From assembly GCA_002390025.1 (NCBI GenBank), contig DGRU01000216.1, forward strand, positions 12,920-18,253: DNA of 5,334 nucleotides, written 5' to 3'. The position numbers and the translations under genes were made by a program. The DNA is from Lachnospiraceae bacterium UBA4380 (GTDB taxonomy: Bacteria > Bacillota > Clostridia > Lachnospirales > Lachnospiraceae). The notes beneath the pieces are model-generated. The model was not told where the DNA came from. It worked only from the letters and a program-made list of their open reading frames with translations, and did not search any database. How positions within the stretch are numbered: the first letter of the stretch is position 1; each line of letters begins with the position of its first letter. Below, piece after piece: positions 1 to 5,061 of this stretch.

Positions 1-1061
1 GTGTTGTCAGTGATGGAGAGCAGGCCGAAAATACCGTTACCGCGGCGGTCCTCGGTCAGCAGACCGATCTTGTTATCAATGGCGTCACGGGGAGACTTGA
101 TATTGAGCTCTTTGCCGTTCAGCCAGATTCTGCCGCTGTCCTTCTTGCGCATGCCGAAAATAGTTTCCATGGTTTCGGTACGGCCTGCACCGACCAGACC
201 TGCGAAGCCGAGGATCTCGCCCTTGCGGACCTCGAAGGAAACATTCTTGACCTGCTTGCCCGAATTGAGGTTCTCAACCTTGAACATGACATCGCCAATC
301 GGGCAGGGGATCTTCGGGAACATATTGGTGATCTTACGACCGACCATCATCTCGATCAGCTTCTCATTATTGAGGTTGGCTGCGCGGTCGGTTCCTACAT
401 AGGTGCCATCACGGAAGACTGTGATGTCATCACTGATGCGGAAGATCTCGTCCATTTTATGGGAAATATAGATGATCGCGACGTTCTGCGCCTTCAGGTC
501 TGCAATGATACGGAAAAGGTCTTCAACCTCTGCGTCCGTAAGTGCGGAAGTGGGCTCGTCCATGATAACGATGTTGGCGTCATGGGAAACTGCCTTCGCG
601 ATTTCGACCATCTGCTGCTTCGCGACCGTCAGATCTTTCATCTTTGCATAGACATCTACTTCGAGGTTGAGCTTCTTGAAGAGAGCCTCGGCCTCTGTAT
701 AGAGTGCCTTGTTGTCGCACATGAATTTGTTCTTCATGGGCTCGCGGCCAAGCCAGAGGTTGTCCGCGACTGTACGCTCAAGGACAGGGGACAGCTCCTG
801 CTGGATCATGGTGATACCTGCATGGATGGAGTCCTGGACGCTCTTAAAGTGAACTTCCTTGCCCTTGTGGATAATGGTTCCTGCTGTGACCGGCTGCATG
901 CCGATCAGGCATTTCATCAGAGTGGATTTTCCGGCGCCGTTCTCTCCCATCAGGGTGTGAACTGTTCCGGGACGGACCTGGAGCTCAACACCGTCGAGAG
1001 CCTTTACACCTGGAAAGTACTTACATATCCCGTGCATTTCCAGAATATATTCATCAGCCAA
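1..1061 (-). CDS. Sugar ABC transporter ATP-binding protein (MglA/RbsA class), 3' end missing
   Basis: This is the cytoplasmic ATPase of a CUT2-class (galactose/ribose/inositol-type) ABC importer. It powers uptake of the ligand delivered by the lipoprotein encoded just upstream. Only 353 codons of a family length near 500 are present; the C-terminus lies beyond the left edge. Domain 1 has Walker A GENGAGKS at residues 39-46, Q-loop MIQQEL about 85-90, an ABC signature degenerate to LTVAKQQ about 144-150, Walker B IVIMDEP at 164-170 and the H-loop His201. Domain 2 begins near residue 258. It has the altered Walker A GLVGAGRTE (288-296, no Lys), which is normal for this family, and the TEDRRGNGIF motif (336-345). 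The start is TTG at 1061: it sits behind a GGGGAGG site, and the resulting N-terminus (ADEYILEMHGI) matches the family, whereas the first in-frame ATG (residue 9) would cut into the first strand. Substrate is not readable from the ATPase. Confidence 0.95.
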   Translation of the reverse strand, partial: MADEYILEMHGICKYFPGVKALDGVELQVRPGTVHTLMGENGAGKSTLMKCLIGMQPVTAGTIIHKGKEVHFKSVQDSIHAGITMIQQELSPVLERTVADNLWLGREPMKNKFMCDNKALYTEAEALFKKLNLEVDVYAKMKDLTVAKQQMVEIAKAVSHDANIVIMDEPTSALTDAEVEDLFRIIADLKAQNVAIIYISHKMDEIFRISDDITVFRDGTYVGTDRAANLNNEKLIEMMVGRKITNMFPKIPCPIGDVMFKVENLNSGKQVKNVSFEVRKGEILGFAGLVGAGRTETMETIFGMRKKDSGRIWLNGKELNIKSPRDAIDNKIGLLTEDRRGNGIFGLLSITDN

Positions 1062-1070
1062 TTTGTTTTA

Positions 1071-1077
1071 CCTCCCC
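1071..1077 (-). promoter_or_regulatory. Ribosome binding site that fixes a TTG start
   Basis: On the minus strand GGGGAGG is followed by a 9-nt spacer and then TTG at 1061. No ATG or GTG in frame lies at a suitable distance, so this site supports a TTG initiation codon for the ATPase gene. Confidence 0.75.
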
Positions 1078-1082
1078 GTTTA

Positions 1083-1121
1083 TAAAAATGTGGGTACCGG
1101 ATAGACAGACCCGATACCCAC
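1083..1121 (-). terminator. Terminator-like or attenuating hairpin between binding-protein and ATPase genes
   Basis: Minus-strand RNA can form an 11-bp stem: arm GTGGGTATCGG (1121-1111), a 10-nt loop (1110-1101) and arm CCGGTACCCAC (1100-1090). It is followed directly by ATTTTTATA. One pair is a U-G wobble on the minus-strand RNA but would be a C-A mismatch on the plus strand, so the structure fits minus-strand transcription. The U-tract is short (five U), so partial termination or 3' end protection is more likely than a full stop. The hairpin ends about 13 nt before the ATPase ribosome binding site. Hairpins in this position commonly keep binding-protein mRNA in excess over ATPase and permease mRNA; that role is inferred here. 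Confidence 0.7.
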
Positions 1122-1222
1122 CTTGTATGGTTTTGGAGTCAACCGCCTGATTTATCTGCGTTTATTGTAATGCTGCAAAATGATCAGTTACCTCATCGTG
1201 CGGCAGTGCATGTACGCAAATA

Positions 1223-2266
1223 TTACCGATTGTCATACTCTGCTACGTTTTCAGGAGTAACTTCTTCGAAAGGAACCCAGAGGATGAAGCCGGTCTCGTC
1301 AACTTCGAAGTCTGTGCCTTCGTTCAGAGGTGCGCCATTGATCAGGTTCAGAGCTGCTGCGACAGCGCCGCCGCCCTGGCCGTTGGGATCCTGGAATACG
1401 GACATTGCAAGAGTGCCGTCCTTGATAGCCTGACGGCCATCAGCTGTTGCGTCGATACCAACGATGGGGAAATCGATCTTTCTGCCGGCCTGTGTGCAAG
1501 CTTCGATTGCGCCAAGAGCCATGGAGTCGTTGTTGGAGATGATGCAGTCGAATTCCTTGGAGGAATCTGCAAGGATGTTGCCCATCTGGTTCAGAGCCTC
1601 AGTACGATCGTACAGGCAGCTCTTTGCATAGGTCTCGGTTGCGTTGATGCCGTTGTCAGCCAGTGCCTTGAGAACAGACTCGGAACGAAGAGTTGTGGAA
1701 GTCTGGCCTTCAATACCTCTGAGCAGGATGTACTTGATGTCAGTCTGGCCTTTGTCCTTGAAATACTTAGCAAGGAAGTCGCCCTGGAACTTACCGGAGG
1801 TATGCTCGTCGGATCCGACATAGACAGCGTTCTCGTTCAGGATGGAAGTGTCATCCGGAACACGGTTAACGAAGACAACCTTCATATCGCCTGCTGCGTC
1901 GATGATGGACTGGCATGCGGAAGGGTTGATGGGGTTAACAATGATAGCCTTCTGGCCGTCAGCTGCAGCAGCCTGTACATACTGGATCTGCTTGGACTCG
2001 TCCTGGTTGGCATCCTGTGTTACCAGGTTGACACCGAGCTCAGCAGCAGCCTTCTTCGCGCCGCCTTCGAGGGAGCTCAGGAACTCATCACGCTGAGACA
2101 TGATCAGGGTGATCTTCTCGCCGCCTGCAGCAGCTGCGCCGCCGCCTGTGCTGGCAGAGCCGGAATCAGTAGCTGCGGGAGCAGAGCTGCCGCCGCCGCA
2201 TGCTGCCAGGCTGAGTACCATGGCTGCAGTAACAGCCAGTGTGGCAAACAGTTTCATCTTTTTCAT
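1223..2266 (-). CDS. Sugar ABC transporter substrate-binding lipoprotein (galactose/ribose class)
   Basis: This is the extracytoplasmic solute receptor of the importer. The 347-aa protein starts with a lipoprotein signal: basic MKKMK, a hydrophobic core, and lipobox LAAC with the lipidated Cys23. A Gly/Ser/Ala/Thr-rich linker to about residue 49 tethers it to the membrane. From about residue 51 it is a periplasmic-binding-protein type I fold (Peripla_BP_4). Family ligand-contact segments are visible: VFVNR (131-135), SNNDSMALGAIEA (244-256, very like the MglB NNDAMAMGAVEA segment) and VGIDATADG (269-277, with Asp272). Ligand is uncertain: the sequence resembles galactose/glucose binders, while the neighbours suggest inositol or a related cyclitol. 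The ATG lies 7-8 nt after AAGGAGGG (2273-2280). The ATPase gene follows after 161 nt, with a terminator-like hairpin between them. Expression is probably controlled by the promoter and palindrome at 2331-2360. Confidence 0.95.
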   Translation of the reverse strand: MKKMKLFATLAVTAAMVLSLAACGGGSSAPAATDSGSASTGGGAAAAGGEKITLIMSQRDEFLSSLEGGAKKAAAELGVNLVTQDANQDESKQIQYVQAAAADGQKAIIVNPINPSACQSIIDAAGDMKVVFVNRVPDDTSILNENAVYVGSDEHTSGKFQGDFLAKYFKDKGQTDIKYILLRGIEGQTSTTLRSESVLKALADNGINATETYAKSCLYDRTEALNQMGNILADSSKEFDCIISNNDSMALGAIEACTQAGRKIDFPIVGIDATADGRQAIKDGTLAMSVFQDPNGQGGGAVAAALNLINGAPLNEGTDFEVDETGFILWVPFEEVTPENVAEYDNR

Positions 2267-2330
2267 AGTGTACCCTCCTTGATTTTGGGCAGACTCATTT
2301 ATTTAGCCTGCCAATGATTGGTCGCCTTAA

Positions 2331-2359
2331 ATTATACCCTTGCGTGCAGGTGCACGCAA
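2331..2359 (-). promoter_or_regulatory. Probable sigma-A-type promoter for the transporter genes
   Basis: On the minus strand a -35 TTGCGT (2359-2354) is separated by exactly 17 bp from a perfect -10 TATAAT (2336-2331). Transcription would start near 2324, giving a leader of about 57 nt before the lipoprotein ATG at 2266. The -35 and the spacer are covered by the palindrome at 2339-2360, as expected of a repressor-controlled promoter. No other minus-strand hexamer pair of similar quality was found between here and the gene. Confidence 0.7.
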
Positions 2360-2360
2360 G
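2339..2360. promoter_or_regulatory. Operator-like perfect palindrome over the transporter promoter
   Basis: Two perfect 10-bp arms, CTTGCGTGCA (2339-2348) and TGCACGCAAG (2351-2360), flank a central GG. The site covers the whole -35 and most of the spacer of the promoter. It is not followed by a T-run on either strand, and a 2-nt centre is too short for a favoured RNA loop, so a DNA site for a dimeric regulator fits better than a terminator. Its core GTGCAGGTGCAC (2344-2355) recurs exactly at 2539-2550. The regulator is unknown; the LacI or GntR families are plausible for a sugar locus, but no regulator gene is in the window. Confidence 0.6.
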
Positions 2361-2669
2361 AGGTAAATTTCACTATAATACGCAAACCTTTTTGGTGCAT
2401 ATTACCCAATATAATTACCCCTCTATCCGATTTACGATACCGGTCTCCAAGTGCCAGGTTACCGGTGTCGTGTGTGCATTTCGCGGATAGCGCCTTATCG
2501 TGCGTGCATGCACCCGGCGGCCGCGTGCCACACTTTTCGTGCAGGTGCACTCAGCAAAGTCAGGTAGTTGCACACTGCGTTCAATCGCTTAATCGCCTCA
2601 AATACCCGTTGGCAAAATGCACATTTTCCCGCGTGACATCTTCCATATCCTTTGTGCAAAATGCGGATA
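2344..2669. repeat. Cluster of GTGCA/TGCAC half-sites in non-coding DNA
   Basis: Eleven GTGCA or TGCAC pentamers start at 2344, 2351, 2395, 2474, 2504, 2509, 2539, 2546, 2569, 2618 and 2654. About 0.6 would be expected in 315 bp of random sequence, and by eye only about nine occur in the other 5 kb. Six of them form three palindromes: GTGCAGGTGCAC (2344-2355 and 2539-2550) and GTGCATGCAC (2504-2513). There are also gapped direct repeats: GTGCA-N4-GCGGATA at 2474-2489 and 2654-2669, and GCAAAATGC at 2612-2620 and 2656-2664. This stretch holds no convincing gene. It may be an array of regulator sites or a degenerate intergenic repeat; the sequence alone does not decide. Confidence 0.6.
2433..2472 (+). 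other. Possible hairpin within the half-site region
   Basis: Arms TACGATACCGG (2433-2443) and CCGGTGTCGTG (2462-2472) can pair over 11 bp around an 18-nt loop. Two pairs are G-U wobbles on plus-strand RNA and would be mismatches on minus-strand RNA. No gene on the plus strand needs it and no T-run follows, so this is a structural note only. Confidence 0.3.
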
Positions 2670-2681
2670 ACCATTTCCGAT

Positions 2682-2752
2682 CAGTTAACCCGGGCGTTTT
2701 TCCGAAAATTATTGGTACAGGGATTCCAATAAGGAAAAACGCCCTTTAACTG
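2682..2752. repeat. 71-nt nested inverted repeat (long hairpin)
   Basis: Three nested perfect inverted repeats share one axis. The outer pair is CAGTTAA (2682-2688) with TTAACTG (2746-2752). The middle pair is the 12-mer GGGCGTTTTTCC (2692-2703) with GGAAAAACGCCC (2733-2744). The inner pair is TTATTGG (2709-2715) with CCAATAA (2726-2732). The result is 26 Watson-Crick pairs interrupted by a CCC/T internal loop and a GAAAA bulge, closing on a 10-nt loop. Neither side has a T-run just past the base, so it is not a standard intrinsic terminator. It lies between iolH and the transporter promoter. It could be a structured untranslated region or small RNA, a 3' end stabiliser of the iolH mRNA, or a palindromic repeat or miniature-element relic. 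No target-site duplication is evident. Confidence 0.75.
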
Positions 2753-2755
2753 TCT

Positions 2756-2772
2756 TGCCTGATGTTCAGGCA
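2756..2772. other. Short hairpin beside the long inverted repeat
   Basis: Perfect 7-bp arms TGCCTGA (2756-2762) and TCAGGCA (2766-2772) enclose TGT. It lies 3 nt outside the base of the 71-nt inverted repeat. In minus-strand RNA it would form just before that larger structure, giving two consecutive hairpins downstream of iolH. No U-run follows. Confidence 0.45.
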
Positions 2773-2850
2773 GGATAGGAGGTAACGAATTGCCGCGAAT
2801 ATATTGGATCGTTTTCCTCTATATAACAGCAAATTCATTCTTCACTTATG

Positions 2851-2873
2851 TCCCGCCGACAGCTGCGGCAGGA
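2851..2873 (-). other. Hairpin just downstream of iolH
   Basis: Minus-strand RNA pairs TCCTGCCG (2873-2866) with CGGCGGGA (2858-2851) around a 7-nt loop. One pair is U-G on this strand and would be a C-A mismatch on the other, which supports minus-strand transcription. It starts 20 nt after the iolH stop codon. With no U-tract it is more likely a 3' end or processing structure than an intrinsic terminator. Between here and the 2756-2772 hairpin I see nothing else. Confidence 0.4.
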
Positions 2874-2892
2874 GCGGAGAAATCACTGAAAA

Positions 2893-3813
2893 TTACTTGC
2901 CCAGAAGCTCTCTCTCGATGATCTCTCTGGCTTCGGGAGCCTGCTTGTCCATCTTCTCCGGGAATCCGAAGTAGGATACGCATGCGATGTTGTCGCCGCC
3001 CACCTTGGGAGCGTTGGGCTTAAGCTGCTTGTTTGCGAAATCCATTTCGCGCAGAGTCTCGAAGATGCCGGGGAAGTCCACTTCGCCCTCGCCCATGGCG
3101 GTGTGCTGGTGGATGGTGACATCCGCGCGGCCGCGGGCATTGAGCCACGGCGGGTTGAGGATGTAACGGCAGTCTTTGGTCTGGTTGTAGGTATCCGCGA
3201 AGAGGACGTGGGTCAGCTCATCGCCGGCATACTTGAGCATGTGGCGGACATCGCCCTTGCCGTTGTCATAGAAGAAACCGTGGGATGCGCTGTAGACATA
3301 GCCCAGGTTGGGGGAGCGGAAGGACTTGACCAGATCGCAGGCCTCGTCGTTAAGCTCGCAGAAATCGTAGGGGTGAGACTGCACTTCGACACGAAGGCCT
3401 TCCTTCTCGATGATGGGAAGGAGCTCCTCCATGGAGCGGAACCACATGCCGTTGCAGATCTCCTGCTGGTTGGGATCGCCGGAGAACTCGGTGTTGATGA
3501 CCGGAACGCCCATGTTGACGGCGATCTCGATGATCTTCTTCCAGTTTGCGACCGCGTGCTGACGCTGCTCCTCAGTGGGGCCCGACCAGCGGTAAACAAC
3601 GATAAAGGAAGAAATCTCGACACCTGTATCCTTCAGAGCCTGACGGTACTCCGCCTCACACTCTTTGGAGAACAGGGGATGTTTGTAGAAGGGGTTGATC
3701 CTGGGGTGAGGGGACTGCTCGATGTATTTGTAGCCCCAGTCCGCTACCTTGTAGACCATGTCTTTGATGCTCATCTGTTTTGCGAGGACGTCTACATCAA
3801 AAGCAACTTTCAT
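2893..3813 (-). CDS. iolH: IolH-type sugar isomerase/epimerase, xylose isomerase-like TIM barrel
   Basis: This 306-aa protein has the xylose-isomerase-like TIM-barrel fold (AP endonuclease family 2, Pfam AP_endonuc_2) and looks like IolH of the Bacillus inositol operons, whose exact reaction is not well established. Visible segments are MKVAFDVDV at the N-terminus, YIEQSPHPRINPFYKHP (30-46), SSFIVVYRWSGP (68-79), RVEVQSHP (141-148), YVYSASHGFFYD (172-183), HVLFADT (202-208) and IHQHTAMGEGEVDF (234-247). Likely metal or catalytic residues are Glu143, His147, His178, Asp207, His237 and Glu242 or Glu244, assigned by position in the fold rather than by alignment. The start is the ATG at 3813, which is 8 nt after GGGAGG. 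The open frame runs 33 codons further upstream to 3912, but that extension does not resemble the family and overlaps promoter-like DNA. iolI lies upstream beyond a terminator. The name is recognised from sequence, with moderate certainty. Confidence 0.88.
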   Translation of the reverse strand: MKVAFDVDVLAKQMSIKDMVYKVADWGYKYIEQSPHPRINPFYKHPLFSKECEAEYRQALKDTGVEISSFIVVYRWSGPTEEQRQHAVANWKKIIEIAVNMGVPVINTEFSGDPNQQEICNGMWFRSMEELLPIIEKEGLRVEVQSHPYDFCELNDEACDLVKSFRSPNLGYVYSASHGFFYDNGKGDVRHMLKYAGDELTHVLFADTYNQTKDCRYILNPPWLNARGRADVTIHQHTAMGEGEVDFPGIFETLREMDFANKQLKPNAPKVGGDNIACVSYFGFPEKMDKQAPEAREIIERELLGK

Positions 3814-3821
3814 AGTATCTA

Positions 3822-3827
3822 CCTCCC
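3822..3827 (-). promoter_or_regulatory. Ribosome binding site that fixes the iolH start
   Basis: GGGAGG on the minus strand lies 8 nt before the ATG at 3813. The more upstream in-frame ATG at 3912 has no comparable site, so this motif decides for the shorter 306-aa protein. Confidence 0.8.
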
Positions 3828-3882
3828 TGGCTTGAGTTTGTAGATTTGCAGTGACGTTATCAATATTATAATTCTCCGGGAG

Positions 3883-3912
3883 ATAAAAATCATCCCCCTC
3901 TGTTGCTGTCAA
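3883..3912 (-). promoter_or_regulatory. Candidate promoter for iolH
   Basis: A perfect -35 TTGACA (3912-3907) is followed after 18 bp by TTTTAT (3888-3883), a 4/6 match to the -10 consensus. The start would fall near 3876, giving a leader of about 63 nt. A better -10 hexamer, TATAAT, is at 3870-3865 but has no recognisable -35 at 16-18 bp, so the exact promoter is uncertain. A small palindrome CTCCCGGAG (3881-3873) lies next to the proposed -10. A promoter here makes sense because an intrinsic terminator cuts iolH off from iolI. Confidence 0.4.
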
Positions 3913-3936
3913 ATGACATAAATGTGCTCTGTTTAT

Positions 3937-4006
3937 AAAAAAAGTGCAGGCCCGTCATTACAGGTGCTATTACAGCTGTAACAGCGGGCTCTGCATATAT
4001 TTTTTT
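3937..4006. terminator. Bidirectional intrinsic terminator after iolI
   Basis: Outer arms TGCAGGCCCG (3945-3954) and CGGGCTCTGCA (3985-3995) pair over 10 bp with one bulged base. Inside, TTACAG (3958-3963) can pair with CTGTAA (3976-3981). The structure is flanked by seven A (3937-3943) on one side and seven T (4000-4006) on the other. Minus-strand transcripts from iolI therefore meet a hairpin followed by C and seven U. The plus-strand reading would also end in a U-run, although no plus-strand gene is seen here. The hairpin begins about 40 nt past the iolI stop. Inside it there is also a 12-bp palindrome TTACAGCTGTAA (3970-3981). Confidence 0.88.
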
Positions 4007-4036
4007 ACTCTGTGTCAGAACATTCGATTACAGGAA

Positions 4037-4912
4037 TCAGTTGTCCCAGTACTTGGCAACGTGTGCACGGGTGCGCTCAGCAGCCTGCTTGATGTTCTCT
4101 TCGTTGGTGAGCTTGTAGTAATCGGGACGGAAGACTTCCATCGTGCAGACATCACCTTCGAAACCGATCTTCTTGAGTGTATCGGCAAATCTCTTGTGAG
4201 GCAGGCAGTCACCGGGCTCATCGGGCCACAGGCGCTTCTCATCGGTGTTGTACTTGGCGCCGCAGGGAACGTTCTCAACGCCGTTCAGGTGCCAGATGAA
4301 GATTCTCTTGCCATCGGCCTTCTCGAGGGACTCGAAAGAAGAAGCCTGGCCGTGGAAGTGATACTGGTCAAGAGTGATACCAACGTTAGGAGAACCGACT
4401 TCCTCGACGATTGCGAGAGCGTCCTCGAAACGGTTGATGGTCATTGTAGGCTGGCCGATGAACTCGATGGAAAGCTTGATTCCGTGAGGGTCGCATTTCT
4501 TGACCATCTCGCGAAGGACTTCGACTGCATCCTTACGGATGTCATCGATGGTAGGCTGGCACCACTCGATGTCCATGGAAGGAACTACGACGATCATCTT
4601 GCACTGCAGCTTGTTGCAGATGTCGATGATCTTGTCAAGCTCTGCCATAACGGCGTCCTTCTCCTCCTGGGTCTCCTTCATGTTGAAGAATACCAGAGCA
4701 TTGTAGGAGAGCATCTTGAGGTGGTGCTTGGGATCAGCAAACCATGCAGCGAGGTCGTCGATGGTGTACTTGCCGGCAGCGATTTCTCTGTCCAGGCACT
4801 CGGACTGGATGTCGATAAAGTCAACGCCGTACTTCTCGCAGAGGTCAAGGTCTTCGAGAACAGAGTGGTTTTCGCAGAAACGATTGCAGCCTTCGTTAAA
4901 ACCGATCTTCAT
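4037..4912 (-). CDS. iolI: 2-keto-myo-inositol isomerase (IolI type), metal-dependent TIM barrel
   Basis: In Bacillus subtilis IolI interconverts 2-keto-myo-inositol (scyllo-inosose) and 1-keto-D-chiro-inositol in the cytoplasm, linking D-chiro-inositol to the myo-inositol pathway. This 291-aa protein is of usual family length and shows the same layout: MKIGFNEG at the start, DLDLCEKYGVDFIDIQ (21-36), SYNALVFFN (69-77), IVVVPSM (107-113), LSIEFIGQP (147-155), GITLDQYHFHG (178-188), RIFIWHLN (203-210) and CTMEVFRPDYYKLT (256-269). The four metal ligands known for the B. subtilis enzyme correspond to Glu150, Asp182, His208 and Glu259, and all are present. The ATG at 4912 lies 7 nt after AAGGAG. 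The IolG-type gene is upstream and a strong terminator follows. Alternative: the fold is shared by keto-sugar epimerases acting with other Gfo/Idh/MocA oxidoreductases, so a related keto-sugar substrate cannot be excluded. Confidence 0.9.
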   Translation of the reverse strand: MKIGFNEGCNRFCENHSVLEDLDLCEKYGVDFIDIQSECLDREIAAGKYTIDDLAAWFADPKHHLKMLSYNALVFFNMKETQEEKDAVMAELDKIIDICNKLQCKMIVVVPSMDIEWCQPTIDDIRKDAVEVLREMVKKCDPHGIKLSIEFIGQPTMTINRFEDALAIVEEVGSPNVGITLDQYHFHGQASSFESLEKADGKRIFIWHLNGVENVPCGAKYNTDEKRLWPDEPGDCLPHKRFADTLKKIGFEGDVCTMEVFRPDYYKLTNEENIKQAAERTRAHVAKYWDN

Positions 4913-4940
4913 GGAATATCTCCTTTATTATTTTATAGGT

Positions 4941-4968
4941 GGTCTGCAGGCTCTGGCGCCTGCAGACC
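4941..4968. other. Intercistronic hairpin upstream of iolI
   Basis: A perfect 11-bp inverted repeat, GGTCTGCAGGC (4941-4951) and GCCTGCAGACC (4958-4968), encloses a 6-nt loop. In minus-strand RNA it is followed by ACCTATAAAATAATAAAGG, which is A-rich with no U-run, so it should not terminate iolG transcripts. It is more likely an mRNA processing or stability element between iolG and iolI. The rest of the 149-nt gap holds a weak GATCTT/AAGATC hairpin (5032-5048) and no clear promoter. Confidence 0.6.
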
Positions 4969-5061
4969 GTTCAGATTATTTTCTTTGATAGGAATTCGCG
5001 GCGGGAGGTCGGATCCGCCCGGTCCGCAGCTGATCTTGAGGAAAGATCTCAATGATTCAAA

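Noticed and set aside
459..1085. 208-codon plus-strand open frame opposite the ABC ATPase
   Set aside because: It is antisense to a protein with complete Walker A, Walker B and H-loop motifs, and it has no family features of its own.
1204..1216. GTGCATGTAC near the lipoprotein stop as another member of the half-site array
   Set aside because: It is a single imperfect match (GTGCATGCAC with one change) far from the cluster and not near a promoter.
2265..2301. 11-codon leader open frame (MSLPKIKEGTL) overlapping the lipoprotein start
   Set aside because: It has no convincing ribosome binding site of its own, and the overlap arises because the lipoprotein ribosome binding site lies inside it. 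A chance frame is the simplest reading.
2374..2379. Plus-strand TATAAT as a divergent promoter
   Set aside because: No -35-like hexamer lies 16-18 bp upstream and no plus-strand gene follows.
2332..2550. 72-codon open frame on the minus strand (starts MHLHEKCG)
   Set aside because: It overlaps the transporter promoter and palindrome, has no ribosome binding site, and its composition reflects the repeated half-sites.
2581..2646. 21-codon minus-strand small open frame preceded by AAAGGAT
   Set aside because: The purine-rich motif is only about 1 nt from the ATG, too close to work as a ribosome binding site, and the peptide has no family resemblance.
2318..2749. 143-codon open frame on the plus strand across the non-coding gap
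   Set aside because: It has no ribosome binding site and no recognisable domain. Its Cys/His-rich look (repeated CVH, CTQ) comes from the GTGCA repeats, and it runs through both the operator palindrome and the 71-nt hairpin.
2682..2752. The nested inverted repeat as an insertion sequence or CRISPR unit
   Set aside because: There is no transposase, no target-site duplication (flanks CGAT and TCTT differ) and no regularly spaced repeats, so neither label is supported.
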